NCBI RefSeq assembly: GCF_003626595.1
Contig: NZ_RBAK01000007.1
Span: forward strand, 310,001 to 374,000
Source: Micromonospora endolithica
GTDB lineage: Bacteria > Actinomycetota > Actinomycetes > Mycobacteriales > Micromonosporaceae
Length of the DNA stretch: 64,000 bases
Direction of reading: 5' to 3'
A program made the translations under genes and the position numbers. The notes below the pieces were generated by a model. That model did not search any database and was not told the origin of the DNA. It was given only the letters and a program-made list of their open reading frames with translations. Positions 42,369 to 51,219 of the stretch are shown piece by piece; the first letter of the stretch is position 1; each line of letters starts with the position of its first letter.

Positions 42369-44194
42369 GACCGCACCAACCCGCGCCCGTCCGGCGCCGG
42401 CCCGGCGGCGGACACCGGGGGCGGCGGCTCGGCGGAGAGCACCGCGCGGTACGCCGGCACGCCCGCCAGCAGCTCGGAGTGCGTGCCCACGGCCACGATC
42501 CGGCCGGCGTCCAGCAGCGCCACCCGGTCGGCGAGGGCGATGGTGGACGGCCGGTGCACGACCAGCAGGGCGGTGGTGTCGCCGAGCACCCGTTTCAGGG
42601 CCGCCTCGACCAGGGCTTCGGTGTGCACGTCCAGCGCGGACAGCGGGTCGTCGAGGACGAGCAGGGCCGGGCGGCTGAGCACCGCGCGGGCCAGCGCCAA
42701 CCGCTGCCGTTGCCCGCCGGACAGCGACAGCCCCTGCTCGCCGACCCGGGTGGCCAGGCCCCACGGCAGGTCGTACGCGAAGTCGGCCTGCGCCAGCGCG
42801 AGCGTCGCCCGGACCTCCTCCTCGGTGGCCTCCGGGCGGCCCAGGGTGAGGTTCTCCCACACCGACATGGAGAACAACGTCGGCTCCTCGAACGCGACGC
42901 CGACCACCCGGCGCAGCGACGACAGCCGCAGGTCCCGCAGGTCGTGGCCGTCCAGGGTGACCCGGCCCTCGGTCACGTCGTGCAGCCGCGGGACCAGCGA
43001 GAGCAGGGTGCTCTTGCCGCAGCCGGTGGCACCGACCAGGGCCAGGGTCTCGCCCGGCTCGACGGTGAGGTCGATGCCGCGCAGGACGGCCCTCGCCGTG
43101 CCGGGGTAGCGGAACGTGACCCCCTCGAACCGCAGCCGACCGGTGACCTCGGCCCGGGTCAGGGTGACCGCGTGCGGCGCGTCCAGGATGGCCGGCGGGG
43201 TGTCCAGGACCTCGCGGACCCGGTCCGCCGCGGTGGCCGCCTCCTGCCCGTTGGCGATGATCCAGCCCAACCCCTGCACCGGCCAGGTGAGCATCAGCTG
43301 GAGGCTGATGAACGCCACCAGCTCACCGATGGACAGCGCACCGCGTGCGGCCGCCGCCGCCCCGGCCACCAGCACCAGGCCGAGGACCAGGTTGGGCACC
43401 AGGTCCAGCTTCGCCGACGTACGGGCGAGCAGCCGGCCCTTGCCGACGCCGGTGTCGTGCAGCGTCCGCGCGCTGGTGGCGAACCGGGCGGTCAGTTCCG
43501 GCCCCCGCCCGTACGCCTTCATGGTGCGCAGGCCCTGCGCGGTCTCCTCGACCAGCGTGGCGACGTCGCCCTGCTGGTCCTGCATCCGGCGGGACGCGGT
43601 GTGGTAGGCCCGGGCGAACCGTCTGGTGATCACGAACAGGGGGATCGCGCTGCCGGCCACCACCAGGCCCAGGACGGTGTGCAGCCGGATCAGCAGCGCC
43701 ACCACGACCAGATAGGTGACCAGGTTCAGCACCAGGAAGAAGAGGCCGAAGGAGAGGAAGCGGCGGATCACCGACAGGTCGCTGGTGATCCGGGAGAGCA
43801 ACTGCCCGGACTGCCACCGGTCGTGGAAGCTCGGCGCCAGCCGTTGCAGGTGGGCGTACACGTCGTCCCGGATGGCCGCCTCGATCGCCATCGAGGACGA
43901 CGACTGCACCCAGCGCCGGACGAAGATCAGCAGCGCCTCGACCAGGCCGAGCAGCAGGGCCAGGCCGGCCAGCCGGACCAGGCCGGCCGGCTCCTGCCGG
44001 GCCACCGGGCCGTCCACCACCCGCTGCGCCACCAACGGTACGGAGATCCCCGCCCCGGTGGCGGCGAGCCCGGCGAGCATCAGCCAGCTGAACTCGGCCG
44101 CGTACGGGCGCAGGTAGTGGCGCAGCCGCCAGAGGTTGCGCAGCGGATGTCGGCCGGCTGGTGAGGCCGGACTGCCGTCGCGGTCCGCAGGCAT
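42365..44194 (-). CDS. ABC exporter half-transporter A
   Basis: 609 aa, same architecture. Walker A GATGCGKST, signature LSGGQRQRLALA, Walker B LLVLDDPLSALD. The residue after Walker B is Asp instead of Glu, which in heterodimeric exporters marks the degenerate ATP site, consistent with pairing to half B. A second minus-strand -10, TACCGT, lies 5 nt before ATG 44194, so translation is likely leaderless. Longer readings start inside the promoter. Confidence 0.93.
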   Translation of the reverse strand: MPADRDGSPASPAGRHPLRNLWRLRHYLRPYAAEFSWLMLAGLAATGAGISVPLVAQRVVDGPVARQEPAGLVRLAGLALLLGLVEALLIFVRRWVQSSSSMAIEAAIRDDVYAHLQRLAPSFHDRWQSGQLLSRITSDLSVIRRFLSFGLFFLVLNLVTYLVVVALLIRLHTVLGLVVAGSAIPLFVITRRFARAYHTASRRMQDQQGDVATLVEETAQGLRTMKAYGRGPELTARFATSARTLHDTGVGKGRLLARTSAKLDLVPNLVLGLVLVAGAAAAARGALSIGELVAFISLQLMLTWPVQGLGWIIANGQEAATAADRVREVLDTPPAILDAPHAVTLTRAEVTGRLRFEGVTFRYPGTARAVLRGIDLTVEPGETLALVGATGCGKSTLLSLVPRLHDVTEGRVTLDGHDLRDLRLSSLRRVVGVAFEEPTLFSMSVWENLTLGRPEATEEEVRATLALAQADFAYDLPWGLATRVGEQGLSLSGGQRQRLALARAVLSRPALLVLDDPLSALDVHTEALVEAALKRVLGDTTALLVVHRPSTIALADRVALLDAGRIVAVGTHSELLAGVPAYRAVLSAEPPPPVSAAGPAPDGRGLVRS

Positions 44195-44230
44195 ACCCGA
44201 CGGTAGCGGCAAACGGGAGGCGCGCCGGTG

Positions 44231-44752
44231 TCAGCTTCCCGTCAACCGTCCCTCATGACCGAGAAGCCACTTCTTCACGTCCAGCCCCCAGCGGTAGCCG
44301 CCGAGCGTCCCGTCGGTGCGCAGCACCCGGTGGCAGGGGACGAAGAGGGCGGCGGCGTTGCGGGCGCAGGCCGCCGCCGCGGCGCGGACGGCCGCGGGGC
44401 GGCCGGCCAGCCCGGCGTACGCCGTGTAGGTCACCGGTTCGCCCGGCTTCACCTCGCGCAGCACCGTCCAGGCGTGCGCCATGAAGACACCCGGCGTGTG
44501 CTGCTCCACCGGCACCGCGTCGATCGCGGCGAGGTCGCCGTCCAGGTAGGACGCCACCGCGGCGGTGACCGGTCCGAGGTCGGCGCGGTGTCGCAGCGGT
44601 GCCCGCAGGCTCGGGTGGACCAGTGGGAGCAGGCTCCCCGGGTCGGCCGTGAACCCCGCCGCCCGGACCGCCCCGTCGGGTGTGGCCAGGATGCTCAACG
44701 GGCCGGCCGGGGTGTCGAAGACCGTGCTGTCGATCGTGCTCGTGCTGCTCAT
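44231..44752 (-). CDS. ogt: Methylated-DNA-protein cysteine methyltransferase
   Basis: Removes O6-alkyl groups from guanine by irreversible transfer to itself. The acceptor Cys140 lies in FVPCHRV, preceded by the helix-turn-helix-like VTYTAYAGLAGRPAAVRAAAAACARN. The 173 aa length is that of Ogt without an Ada domain. Its ATG overlaps the stop of the Ada-AlkA gene upstream (ATGA), so the two make an alkylation-repair operon and are probably induced together by the Ada N terminus. Confidence 0.94.
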   Translation of the reverse strand: MSSTSTIDSTVFDTPAGPLSILATPDGAVRAAGFTADPGSLLPLVHPSLRAPLRHRADLGPVTAAVASYLDGDLAAIDAVPVEQHTPGVFMAHAWTVLREVKPGEPVTYTAYAGLAGRPAAVRAAAAACARNAAALFVPCHRVLRTDGTLGGYRWGLDVKKWLLGHEGRLTGS

Positions 44753-46263
44753 GCTGCTCTCCAGAGTCGGATCACCGCGTACGAGCGCCAGGGGCGCCAG
44801 CGGTCGGCGTACGTGTCGAGGGTCGACGGGGCGTCGGGGAGGCCGAGGGCGGCGGCACCGCGCCGGACGGCCAGGTCGGTGGGGAGCAGGACGTCCGGGT
44901 CGCCGAGCGCGCGCATCGCGACGTAGCCGGCGGTCCACGGGCCGATCCCGGGCAGTTCGGTCAGCCGACGGCGGGTCTCCTCCCGGTCCCCGCCCGGCTC
45001 CAGGTCCAGCCGGCCCTCCGCGACCTCCCGGGCGAGCGCCCGCAGTGTCTCCCGCCGCCCACCCGGCATCCCGAACCCGTCATCCGCAACCCGCAGAACC
45101 TCCACCGCCGAGGGAAACCCCGTCAACCCACACCCCTCGCCCGGTTGATCATGGTGTTGGCGGGCGGGTCGATCTCCGGACCACCCGTCAACACCATGAT
45201 CGGCGCTGTCGGCGCTGTCGGTGAGGAGGCGGGTGTGGGTGAGGAGGCGGGTGAGGGTCGTGCGGGCGCTTTTGACCGTTATCTGTTGGCCGATCACGGC
45301 GCGGACGGCCATTTCGAAGCCGTCCACCGCGCGCGGCACCCGGACGCCGGGGTCGGCGGCGACCGACCTGGCCAGCGCCGGGTCCTCCGCCAGGGTCTGG
45401 TCGACCGCGGCCGGGTCCGCGTCGAGGTCGAACAGGCGGCGGCAGCGGGCCACCGCCGGAGCCAGGTCCCGCATGTCGGCCAGCCGCAGGGTCGCCGCCA
45501 CGTACCCGTCGGTCGGGGTCAGGGTCGCCTCGCCGGTGCCGTGCGGCAACCGCAACCCCCGGCGGTACGCACCGTCGCGTACCTTCTCGACCCCGGGCAG
45601 CGCGCGGAGGGCGAGGAAGTCCAGCAGGGCCGCCACGTGCAGCGGCGGACGGTACGCGAGCCGCACCGTGATCGTGCCCGCCCCGGCCGGCGCGGGTCGC
45701 GCACCCCGGGCGGTACGCAGCTCGGACGGAGCCACCCCGTACACCTCGCGGACCGTCTCGTTGAACTGCCGCACACTGCCGAACCCGGCCGCGAACGCGA
45801 TCTCCGCCATCCCCAGTCCGGTGGTCTCGACAAGCGTGCGGGCGGTCTGCGCGCGCTGGGCCCGGGCGAGCGCGAGCGGCCCGGCCCCCAACTCGGCGCG
45901 GAGCATCCGGTGCAGGTGCCGCTCGGTGTAGCCGAGGCGGCCGGCCAGCCCCGGCACGCCGTCCCGGTCCACCACGCCGTCGGCGATCAGCCGCATCGCC
46001 CGCCCGACCAGGTCGGCGCGTACGTCCCACTGGGGTGACCCGGGCGCGGCGTCCGGCCGGCAGCGGCGGCAGGCGCGCAGCCCGGCGCCCTGCGCGGCGG
46101 CGGCCGAGGGGAAGAACCGGACGTTCTGCCGCTTCGGCGTCATCGCCGGGCAGGACGGCCGGCAGTAGATCCCGGTCGACGTCACGCCGGTGTAGAACCA
46201 CCCGTCGAAACGCTGGTCACGGCTGTCCACGGCCCGGTAGCACCGCTCGAAGTCCAACTCCAC
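44749..46263 (-). CDS. Ada-AlkA fusion: methylphosphotriester sensor plus 3-methyladenine DNA glycosylase
   Basis: 504 aa. Residues 1-75: Ada domain with the four zinc cysteines C34, C38, C65 and C68, C34 corresponding to the methyl acceptor. About 85-190: AraC-type DNA-binding domain (RHLHRML, GMAEIAFAAGFGSVRQFNETVREVYG). From about 200: AlkA domain with the helix-hairpin-helix TELPGIGPWTAGYVAMRALGDPD and the catalytic Asp in LPTDLAVR. A loop between GQQITVKSARTTLTRLL and the FP-containing helix is about 20 residues longer than usual and is encoded by a DNA palindrome plus small tandem repeats. GTG 46263 is the best start, though its Shine-Dalgarno is weak. Confidence 0.93.
   Translation of the reverse strand: MELDFERCYRAVDSRDQRFDGWFYTGVTSTGIYCRPSCPAMTPKRQNVRFFPSAAAAQGAGLRACRRCRPDAAPGSPQWDVRADLVGRAMRLIADGVVDRDGVPGLAGRLGYTERHLHRMLRAELGAGPLALARAQRAQTARTLVETTGLGMAEIAFAAGFGSVRQFNETVREVYGVAPSELRTARGARPAPAGAGTITVRLAYRPPLHVAALLDFLALRALPGVEKVRDGAYRRGLRLPHGTGEATLTPTDGYVAATLRLADMRDLAPAVARCRRLFDLDADPAAVDQTLAEDPALARSVAADPGVRVPRAVDGFEMAVRAVIGQQITVKSARTTLTRLLTHTRLLTDSADSADHGVDGWSGDRPARQHHDQPGEGCGLTGFPSAVEVLRVADDGFGMPGGRRETLRALAREVAEGRLDLEPGGDREETRRRLTELPGIGPWTAGYVAMRALGDPDVLLPTDLAVRRGAAALGLPDAPSTLDTYADRWRPWRSYAVIRLWRAA
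45147..45201. repeat. 18-bp palindrome inserted in frame within alkA
   Basis: GATCATGGTGTTGGCGGG (45147-45164) and CCCGTCAACACCATGATC (45184-45201) are inverted copies with one mismatch around a 19-nt loop. The element is translated in the AlkA domain as a loop insertion with DHG...HHD at its ends. Next to it are short tandem duplications (GGCGCTGTC twice, GAGGAGGCGGGTG twice). The arms look like an interspersed repeat, not a protein-coding constraint. Confidence 0.8.
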
Positions 46264-46329
46264 GCCACCGATGATGCCCCCCAGGTCAGCCGCCCGGCTC
46301 GCGGAAATCGGACCACGCCGTCGGCGGTG

Positions 46330-46384
46330 CAAGGAAGGGCACCTTATTAACGCCTCCGGTAGAGGAAGGGCCCCCGCTTAACAC
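46330..46384. repeat. Paired AAGGGGCCCTT palindrome element, copy F (decayed)
   Basis: Units AAGGAAGGGCACCTTATTAA and GAGGAAGGGCCCCCGCTTAAC with spacer CGCCTCCGGTA. Both palindromes carry mismatches, so this copy is older. It lies between the divergent ada-alkA gene and the hypothetical gene at 46515. Confidence 0.8.
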
Positions 46385-46385
46385 C

Positions 46386-46448
46386 CGCGGCGTCGGCGCG
46401 AGCAGCCGCGGCGTCGGCGCGAGCAGCCGTGGCACCTGGGCGAGCAGC
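46386..46448. repeat. 21-bp tandem repeat, three copies
   Basis: Two identical 21-bp units (CGCGGCGTCGGCGCGAGCAG plus C) at 46386-46406 and 46407-46427, then a diverged third copy ending GCGAGCAGC and a partial fourth. It lies immediately after palindrome copy F and about 65 bp before the next ATG. Confidence 0.85.
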
Positions 46449-46514
46449 CGTGGCGCGGAAAGTGTCGGTTGTGGTGGGTACCGTCCGGTCACCAACTCAA
46501 GAAGGGGTGCGGCG

Positions 46515-46997
46515 ATGGCAAGCGTTGCGGGTCGGGGAGCGGCGTCGACACGGGACGAGTTGCCCCCGCTGGACCCCACCGTGGTGCAGGGCTTCTACCA
46601 CCGTATGCGCGCGGTCGCCCCGGCCGCCGTGGGCGCCCTGGAGCGGGACCGGGCCGACGACCCGGGGCGGGCGTTCGGCGACACCGCCTGCGGCCGACTG
46701 GTCCGATCGCTGGACGCCGACGCGCTGCGCGCCCTCGGCATGTGGGTGCACCACTGGTGCATGCGTTTCTACGACGACGACACCCGGGTGGCGCTGCGGC
46801 TGGTCCGGGAGATCGCCGGTCGGCCGGGCCTCGGCTGGACGCCCGACGAGGTGCGTTGGATGCTGCGCGAGTCGCACGCGGCCGGCCCGGCCGCCGACGC
46901 CCGTTTCACGCTGCCGCTCGCCGCCGCCGGCGAGCTGGCTCCCGGCGCCCTGCGCATCGAGCCCGTCGTTCCCCGCCAGCCGGGTCCCCGCGACTGA
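46515..46997 (+). CDS. Hypothetical protein
   Basis: 160 aa, not recognised. It has an even mix of charged and hydrophobic residues and reads like a soluble globular protein (VVQGFYHRMRAVAP, WVHHWCMRFYDDDTRVALRLVREIAG, WTPDEVRWMLRESH). There is no signal peptide or membrane helix. ATG 46515 has GAAGGGG at about 8 nt. Its last 230 bp are antisense to the C-terminal extension of the EamA gene, so at least one of the two gene ends is uncertain; I favour this gene as real. Confidence 0.6.
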   Translation: MASVAGRGAASTRDELPPLDPTVVQGFYHRMRAVAPAAVGALERDRADDPGRAFGDTACGRLVRSLDADALRALGMWVHHWCMRFYDDDTRVALRLVREIAGRPGLGWTPDEVRWMLRESHAAGPAADARFTLPLAAAGELAPGALRIEPVVPRQPGPRD

Positions 46998-47878
46998 CGG
47001 TGCGGTGCGGGCCGGTCGGCGGTGGCGCGTGGCGACAGTTGACCGACGACGGTCGCCGCCAGCGCCACCGCGAAACCGATCGTCTGCCCGCCGCTCAGTG
47101 CCTCGCCGAGGACCAGCCAGCCCAGCACGGCGGCGGTCAGCGGACTGAGCGCGCCGAGCAGGGACACCTGCGTGACCGGCATCCGGGCCGCACCCCGGAA
47201 CCAGAGCGCGTACGCCAGGGCGGTGCCGACCAGCGTCAGCCACGCGTACCCGAGCAGTGCCGGCGCGTCCGGCGTCGGCACGGGTCCCTCGACGGCGAGC
47301 GCGACGGGGGCGATCATCAGGCCCCCGGCGGTGAGCTGCCAGCCGGTGGCGGTGAGCGTGCCGACGCCCGGCGGGCGGCCCCAGCGGCGGGTCAGCACGA
47401 GGCCGGCCGCCATCGCGACGGTGGCGGTCAGGCCGGCGGCGACACCGGTGAGGTCGAGTGCGGCGTCCGGTCGGAGCACGACCATGGCCACTCCGGCCGG
47501 AGCGGCGACGGCGGCGACCAGCGCGCGGCGGTGCGGGCGCTCCGCCAGCACGAGGATCGTCAGTCCGGCGACGACCAGGGGCTGGACCGCGCCGAGGACG
47601 GCGGCGGTGCCCCCGGGCAACCGGTACGCGGCGTGGAACAGCAGTGGAAAGAACGCGCCGATGTTGAGCGCGCCGAGCACCGCCGACCGCCACCACCACG
47701 AGCCGCGTGGGCGGTGCCGGGTCAGGGCCAGCAGGAGCAGTCCGGCCGGTAGGGCCCGGATCACGCCCGACCAGAGCGGATGGCCGGGCGGCAGGAGCTG
47801 GCTGGTCACCAGATAGGTGGTGCCCCAGGCCGCCGGTGCGGCTGCCGTGATCACGACGTCGGCCACTCGTGAACCCAT
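46769..47878 (-). CDS. EamA/DMT-family membrane transporter
   Basis: Probable metabolite or drug exporter with ten helices in two EamA halves (PAAWGTTYLVTSQLLPPG in the first, TALAYALWFRGAARMPVTQVSLLGALSPL in the second, the typical positions). The transporter proper ends near residue 285 (GQLSPR). The remaining 85 residues are Arg/Ser-rich, have no helix and are antisense to the gene at 46515, so the annotated end may reflect lack of stop codons in high-GC DNA or a recent loss of the native stop. ATG 47878 lies next to a 20-bp palindrome shared with the divergent MarR gene. Confidence 0.85.
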   Translation of the reverse strand: MGSRVADVVITAAAPAAWGTTYLVTSQLLPPGHPLWSGVIRALPAGLLLLALTRHRPRGSWWWRSAVLGALNIGAFFPLLFHAAYRLPGGTAAVLGAVQPLVVAGLTILVLAERPHRRALVAAVAAPAGVAMVVLRPDAALDLTGVAAGLTATVAMAAGLVLTRRWGRPPGVGTLTATGWQLTAGGLMIAPVALAVEGPVPTPDAPALLGYAWLTLVGTALAYALWFRGAARMPVTQVSLLGALSPLTAAVLGWLVLGEALSGGQTIGFAVALAATVVGQLSPRATADRPAPHRQSRGPGWRGTTGSMRRAPGASSPAAASGSVKRASAAGPAACDSRSIQRTSSGVQPRPGRPAISRTSRSATRVSSS

Positions 47879-47905
47879 CACGCCCCCTCAATAGCTCGTC
47901 GCTAA

Positions 47906-47925
47906 GTATCTTAGTACTAAGCTAC
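47906..47925. promoter_or_regulatory. MarR-type operator between the EamA and MarR genes
   Basis: GTAtCTTAGTACTAAGcTAC is a 20-bp palindrome symmetrical at 18 positions, with the perfect core CTTAGTACTAAG. It sits between divergent starts at 47878 and 47955 and stands out as AT-rich in this genome. It fits the operator of the MarR regulator, controlling both itself and the exporter. Confidence 0.65.
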
Positions 47926-47954
47926 TTTGGGGTGAGAGAGATGAAGGGTGGGAC

Positions 47955-48476
47955 GTGCGGCACAATCGCCGTGTGGCGGAGCGGGACGACGTCGACGCGA
48001 TCGTCGAGCAGTGGCGGCGAGAGCGACCCGGGATGCGACCCGAACCGATGGCCGTCTTCGGGCGGATCTACCGGCTGGCCCGGCTCGTCGGCGACGTCCA
48101 GGAGCGCACGTACGCCCGCTGGTCCATCAGCCGTGGCGAGTTCGACGTGCTGGCCGCGCTGCGGCGTGCCGGCGCTCCCTTCACGCTTGCGCCCCGGGTC
48201 CTCACCGCGTCGCTGATGCTCACCTCCGGTGGGATGACCGGACGGCTGGACCGACTGGAACGGGCCGGACTGATCCGGCGCTCACCCGACCCGGCGGATC
48301 GGCGGGGCCTCCAGGTCACCCTCACCGACGCCGGTCGGCACCTGGTCGAGGAGGCCGCCGACGCCGGCCTCGCCGTACAACGCGACCTGCTCGACGCCCT
48401 GCCCCCGGCGGACCAGGAGCGGCTGGCGGACCTGCTGCGTACCCTCCTCGGCGCCGTCCCCGACCAGGGAGCTTGA
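47955..48476 (+). CDS. MarR-family transcriptional regulator
   Basis: 173 aa with a winged helix: SRGEFDVLAALRRAG, LTASLMLTSGGMTGRLDRLERAGLIRRSPDPADRRGLQVTLTDAG, the classic MarR pattern with the Asp-Arg wing. GTG 47955 has GAAGG at about 9 nt; GTG 47973 is an alternative. It is divergent from the EamA exporter with a 20-bp palindrome between, the common arrangement of a ligand-responsive repressor and its exporter. The ligand is unknown. Confidence 0.92.
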   Translation: MRHNRRVAERDDVDAIVEQWRRERPGMRPEPMAVFGRIYRLARLVGDVQERTYARWSISRGEFDVLAALRRAGAPFTLAPRVLTASLMLTSGGMTGRLDRLERAGLIRRSPDPADRRGLQVTLTDAGRHLVEEAADAGLAVQRDLLDALPPADQERLADLLRTLLGAVPDQGA

Positions 48477-48549
48477 CCGCCCGCCTCCCGGGTGCCCGGG
48501 ACCGGGAACGGCTGCGGCAGGATGGGGAGCCACCGATGAGAGGACGACC

Positions 48550-49284
48550 ATGCCGGCCAGCGAACCCACCATCATCGCCACCAGCATGGGCATCTCCGCC
48601 CCGCGTCGCGCCGGCGAGCCTCGGCGGGTCAATCCCGTCTTCGACCTCGCCGCCGAGCTGGCCGGGGCCGGTGGGCAGCCGCGCCTGTGCTTCCTCGGCC
48701 AGGCCGAGGGGGACCAGCCGACGACCCTCACCCGGGTCTACGAGACGTTCGCCGGCAGCCGGTTCCGGATGACGCACCTGGCGCTGTTCCCGATGCCGAA
48801 CGTCGACGACGTCCGCGCCCACCTGCTGGCCCAGGACGTGATCTGGGTGGGCGGTGGCAGCGTGGCGAACCTCTGCGCGGTGTGGCGGGCGCACGGCCTC
48901 GGCGAGATCCTGCGGGAGTGCTGGACGGCCGGAGTGGTGCTCGGCGGCGTGTCCGCCGGCTCCATCTGCTGGCACACCGGCGGCGCCACCGACAGCTTCG
49001 GCACCACGCTGCGGGGGTTCACCGACGGTCTGGGCTGGCTGCCGTACGGCAACGGGGTGCACTACGACAGCGAGGACCAGCGCCGGCCGCTGATGCACCG
49101 GCTGGTCGGCGGCGGCACGCTGCCGACCGCGCACTGCACCGACGACGGCACCGGCCTCGTCTACCGGGGGCAGCGCCTGGTCGAGGCCGTCGCGGACCGG
49201 CCGGGTGCCTCGGCGTACGAGGTGAGCCGGGCCGACGACGGCACCGTGACGGAGACGGCGATCACGCCTCGGCTGCTGGGCTAG
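48550..49284 (+). CDS. Peptidase E-like serine peptidase (S51 family)
   Basis: 244 aa. The nucleophile Ser is in GVSAGSICWH, the S51 signature, and VIWVGGGSVANLCAVWR forms the preceding strand-turn-helix. Family members cleave N-terminal Asp dipeptides or process cyanophycin; the actinobacterial subgroup is little studied. ATG 48550 has GAGAGGA at a good distance. Its last 23 bp overlap the convergent exonuclease gene. Confidence 0.88.
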   Translation: MPASEPTIIATSMGISAPRRAGEPRRVNPVFDLAAELAGAGGQPRLCFLGQAEGDQPTTLTRVYETFAGSRFRMTHLALFPMPNVDDVRAHLLAQDVIWVGGGSVANLCAVWRAHGLGEILRECWTAGVVLGGVSAGSICWHTGGATDSFGTTLRGFTDGLGWLPYGNGVHYDSEDQRRPLMHRLVGGGTLPTAHCTDDGTGLVYRGQRLVEAVADRPGASAYEVSRADDGTVTETAITPRLLG

Positions 49285-49834
49285 GCCGCAGCCGGCGGAC
49301 CGCGTCGAACACCTGGGCCAGCTCCGCGGCGTCCTCGCCGGCGTGGTGGGTGTGCGCCACGCCGGACAGGCCCAGCTCGCGCTTGATCGTGCTCTGGTGG
49401 ACGCCCGCCCACTCGCCGCCGGTGCGGCCCATCCAGTAACTGCGCAGGTCGATCCCGGAGCCGGTCGCGCCGAACGGGCTGTGCCTGACGAACCGGACGA
49501 AGTACCAGTGCACGAACATCCCGTCCCACACCGCCGGGGCGGCGAGGAACACCGGCCGGCCGATCTGGCGCAGTCCGTCGACCCAACCCTTCGCGGCGGC
49601 CATCGCCTCCTCGGCCCGGGGAGCCTCGCGGAGCAGCAGGTTCCGGTCCAGGCCGGAGACGGCGAGCGCGGCCGGCACGTAGTCCTCGGAGATCGGCCGC
49701 AGCTCGGTGTAGAAGGTCAAATCCGGCCGGCCGACCACCGCCATGCCCAGCGACAGCATGCTGTACGGCCCGGGGATCGGCCCGTCCGCCTCGACGTCGA
49801 CGGCCACGTACAGCTCGGGAAGCTTGTCGGTCAC
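49262..49834 (-). CDS. DnaQ-like 3'-5' exonuclease domain protein
   Basis: 190 aa. The N-terminal motif VAVDVEADGP gives the Exo I Asp and Glu of the DEDD superfamily; HTHHAGEDAAELAQVF near the C terminus supplies the H-x(4)-D Exo III motif (DEDDh type). It has no polymerase or helicase domain, so it is a free-standing exonuclease, perhaps RNase T-like. It is convergent with peptidase E, with a 23-bp overlap, and divergent from ychF, with about 70 bp between. Confidence 0.82.
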   Translation of the reverse strand: MTDKLPELYVAVDVEADGPIPGPYSMLSLGMAVVGRPDLTFYTELRPISEDYVPAALAVSGLDRNLLLREAPRAEEAMAAAKGWVDGLRQIGRPVFLAAPAVWDGMFVHWYFVRFVRHSPFGATGSGIDLRSYWMGRTGGEWAGVHQSTIKRELGLSGVAHTHHAGEDAAELAQVFDAVRRLRPSPAAEA

Positions 49835-49905
49835 GAGCGGACGCTACCCCCTTTCGCGGGACTGCCTGCCCGGCGGCCGGGACGAGGCGCGTAAGCTGGC
49901 CCGTC

Positions 49906-50980
<1,075 letters not shown>

Positions 50981-50991
<11 letters not shown>

Positions 50992-51181
50992 ATCCGGCCC
51001 GTTCCCGCAGGTCAGCCATGGCGTGATTACGGGCGGGCATCGCGGCGGCCAGGGCGCGCACCTGCTCGACGGTCAGCGGCACGAGGCGTTCCCGAGGGGT
51101 TGACGGCAGGCTGACCCGCACCACCGGAGAGTGCCCGACGATCCGATCCAACACGGTGGCTGCGGAGGTTGGCTGTGGCAT
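50981..51181 (-). pseudogene. Tyrosine recombinase (phage-type integrase) fragment
   Basis: 66 codons remain. The segment SPVVRVSLPSTPRERLVPLTVEQVRALAAAMPARN matches, from memory of the family, the end of the core-binding domain and the start of the catalytic domain of actinobacterial integrases. The sequence then diverges (HAMADLRERAGFRR) and stops inside the ychF end. The catalytic R-H-R-Y residues are absent, as is the N-terminal arm domain. The reading overlaps ychF by 11 bp on the opposite strand. Confidence 0.65.
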
Positions 51182-51219
51182 GTCCTTGGTGACCGAGTCC
51201 TCGGCGCCGGGCCCTGGCG

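Noticed and set aside
46286..46579. A minus-strand frame with PRLLAPT repeats
   Set aside because: The repeats come from the 21-bp tandem DNA repeat, the frame runs into palindrome copy F and there is no Shine-Dalgarno sequence.
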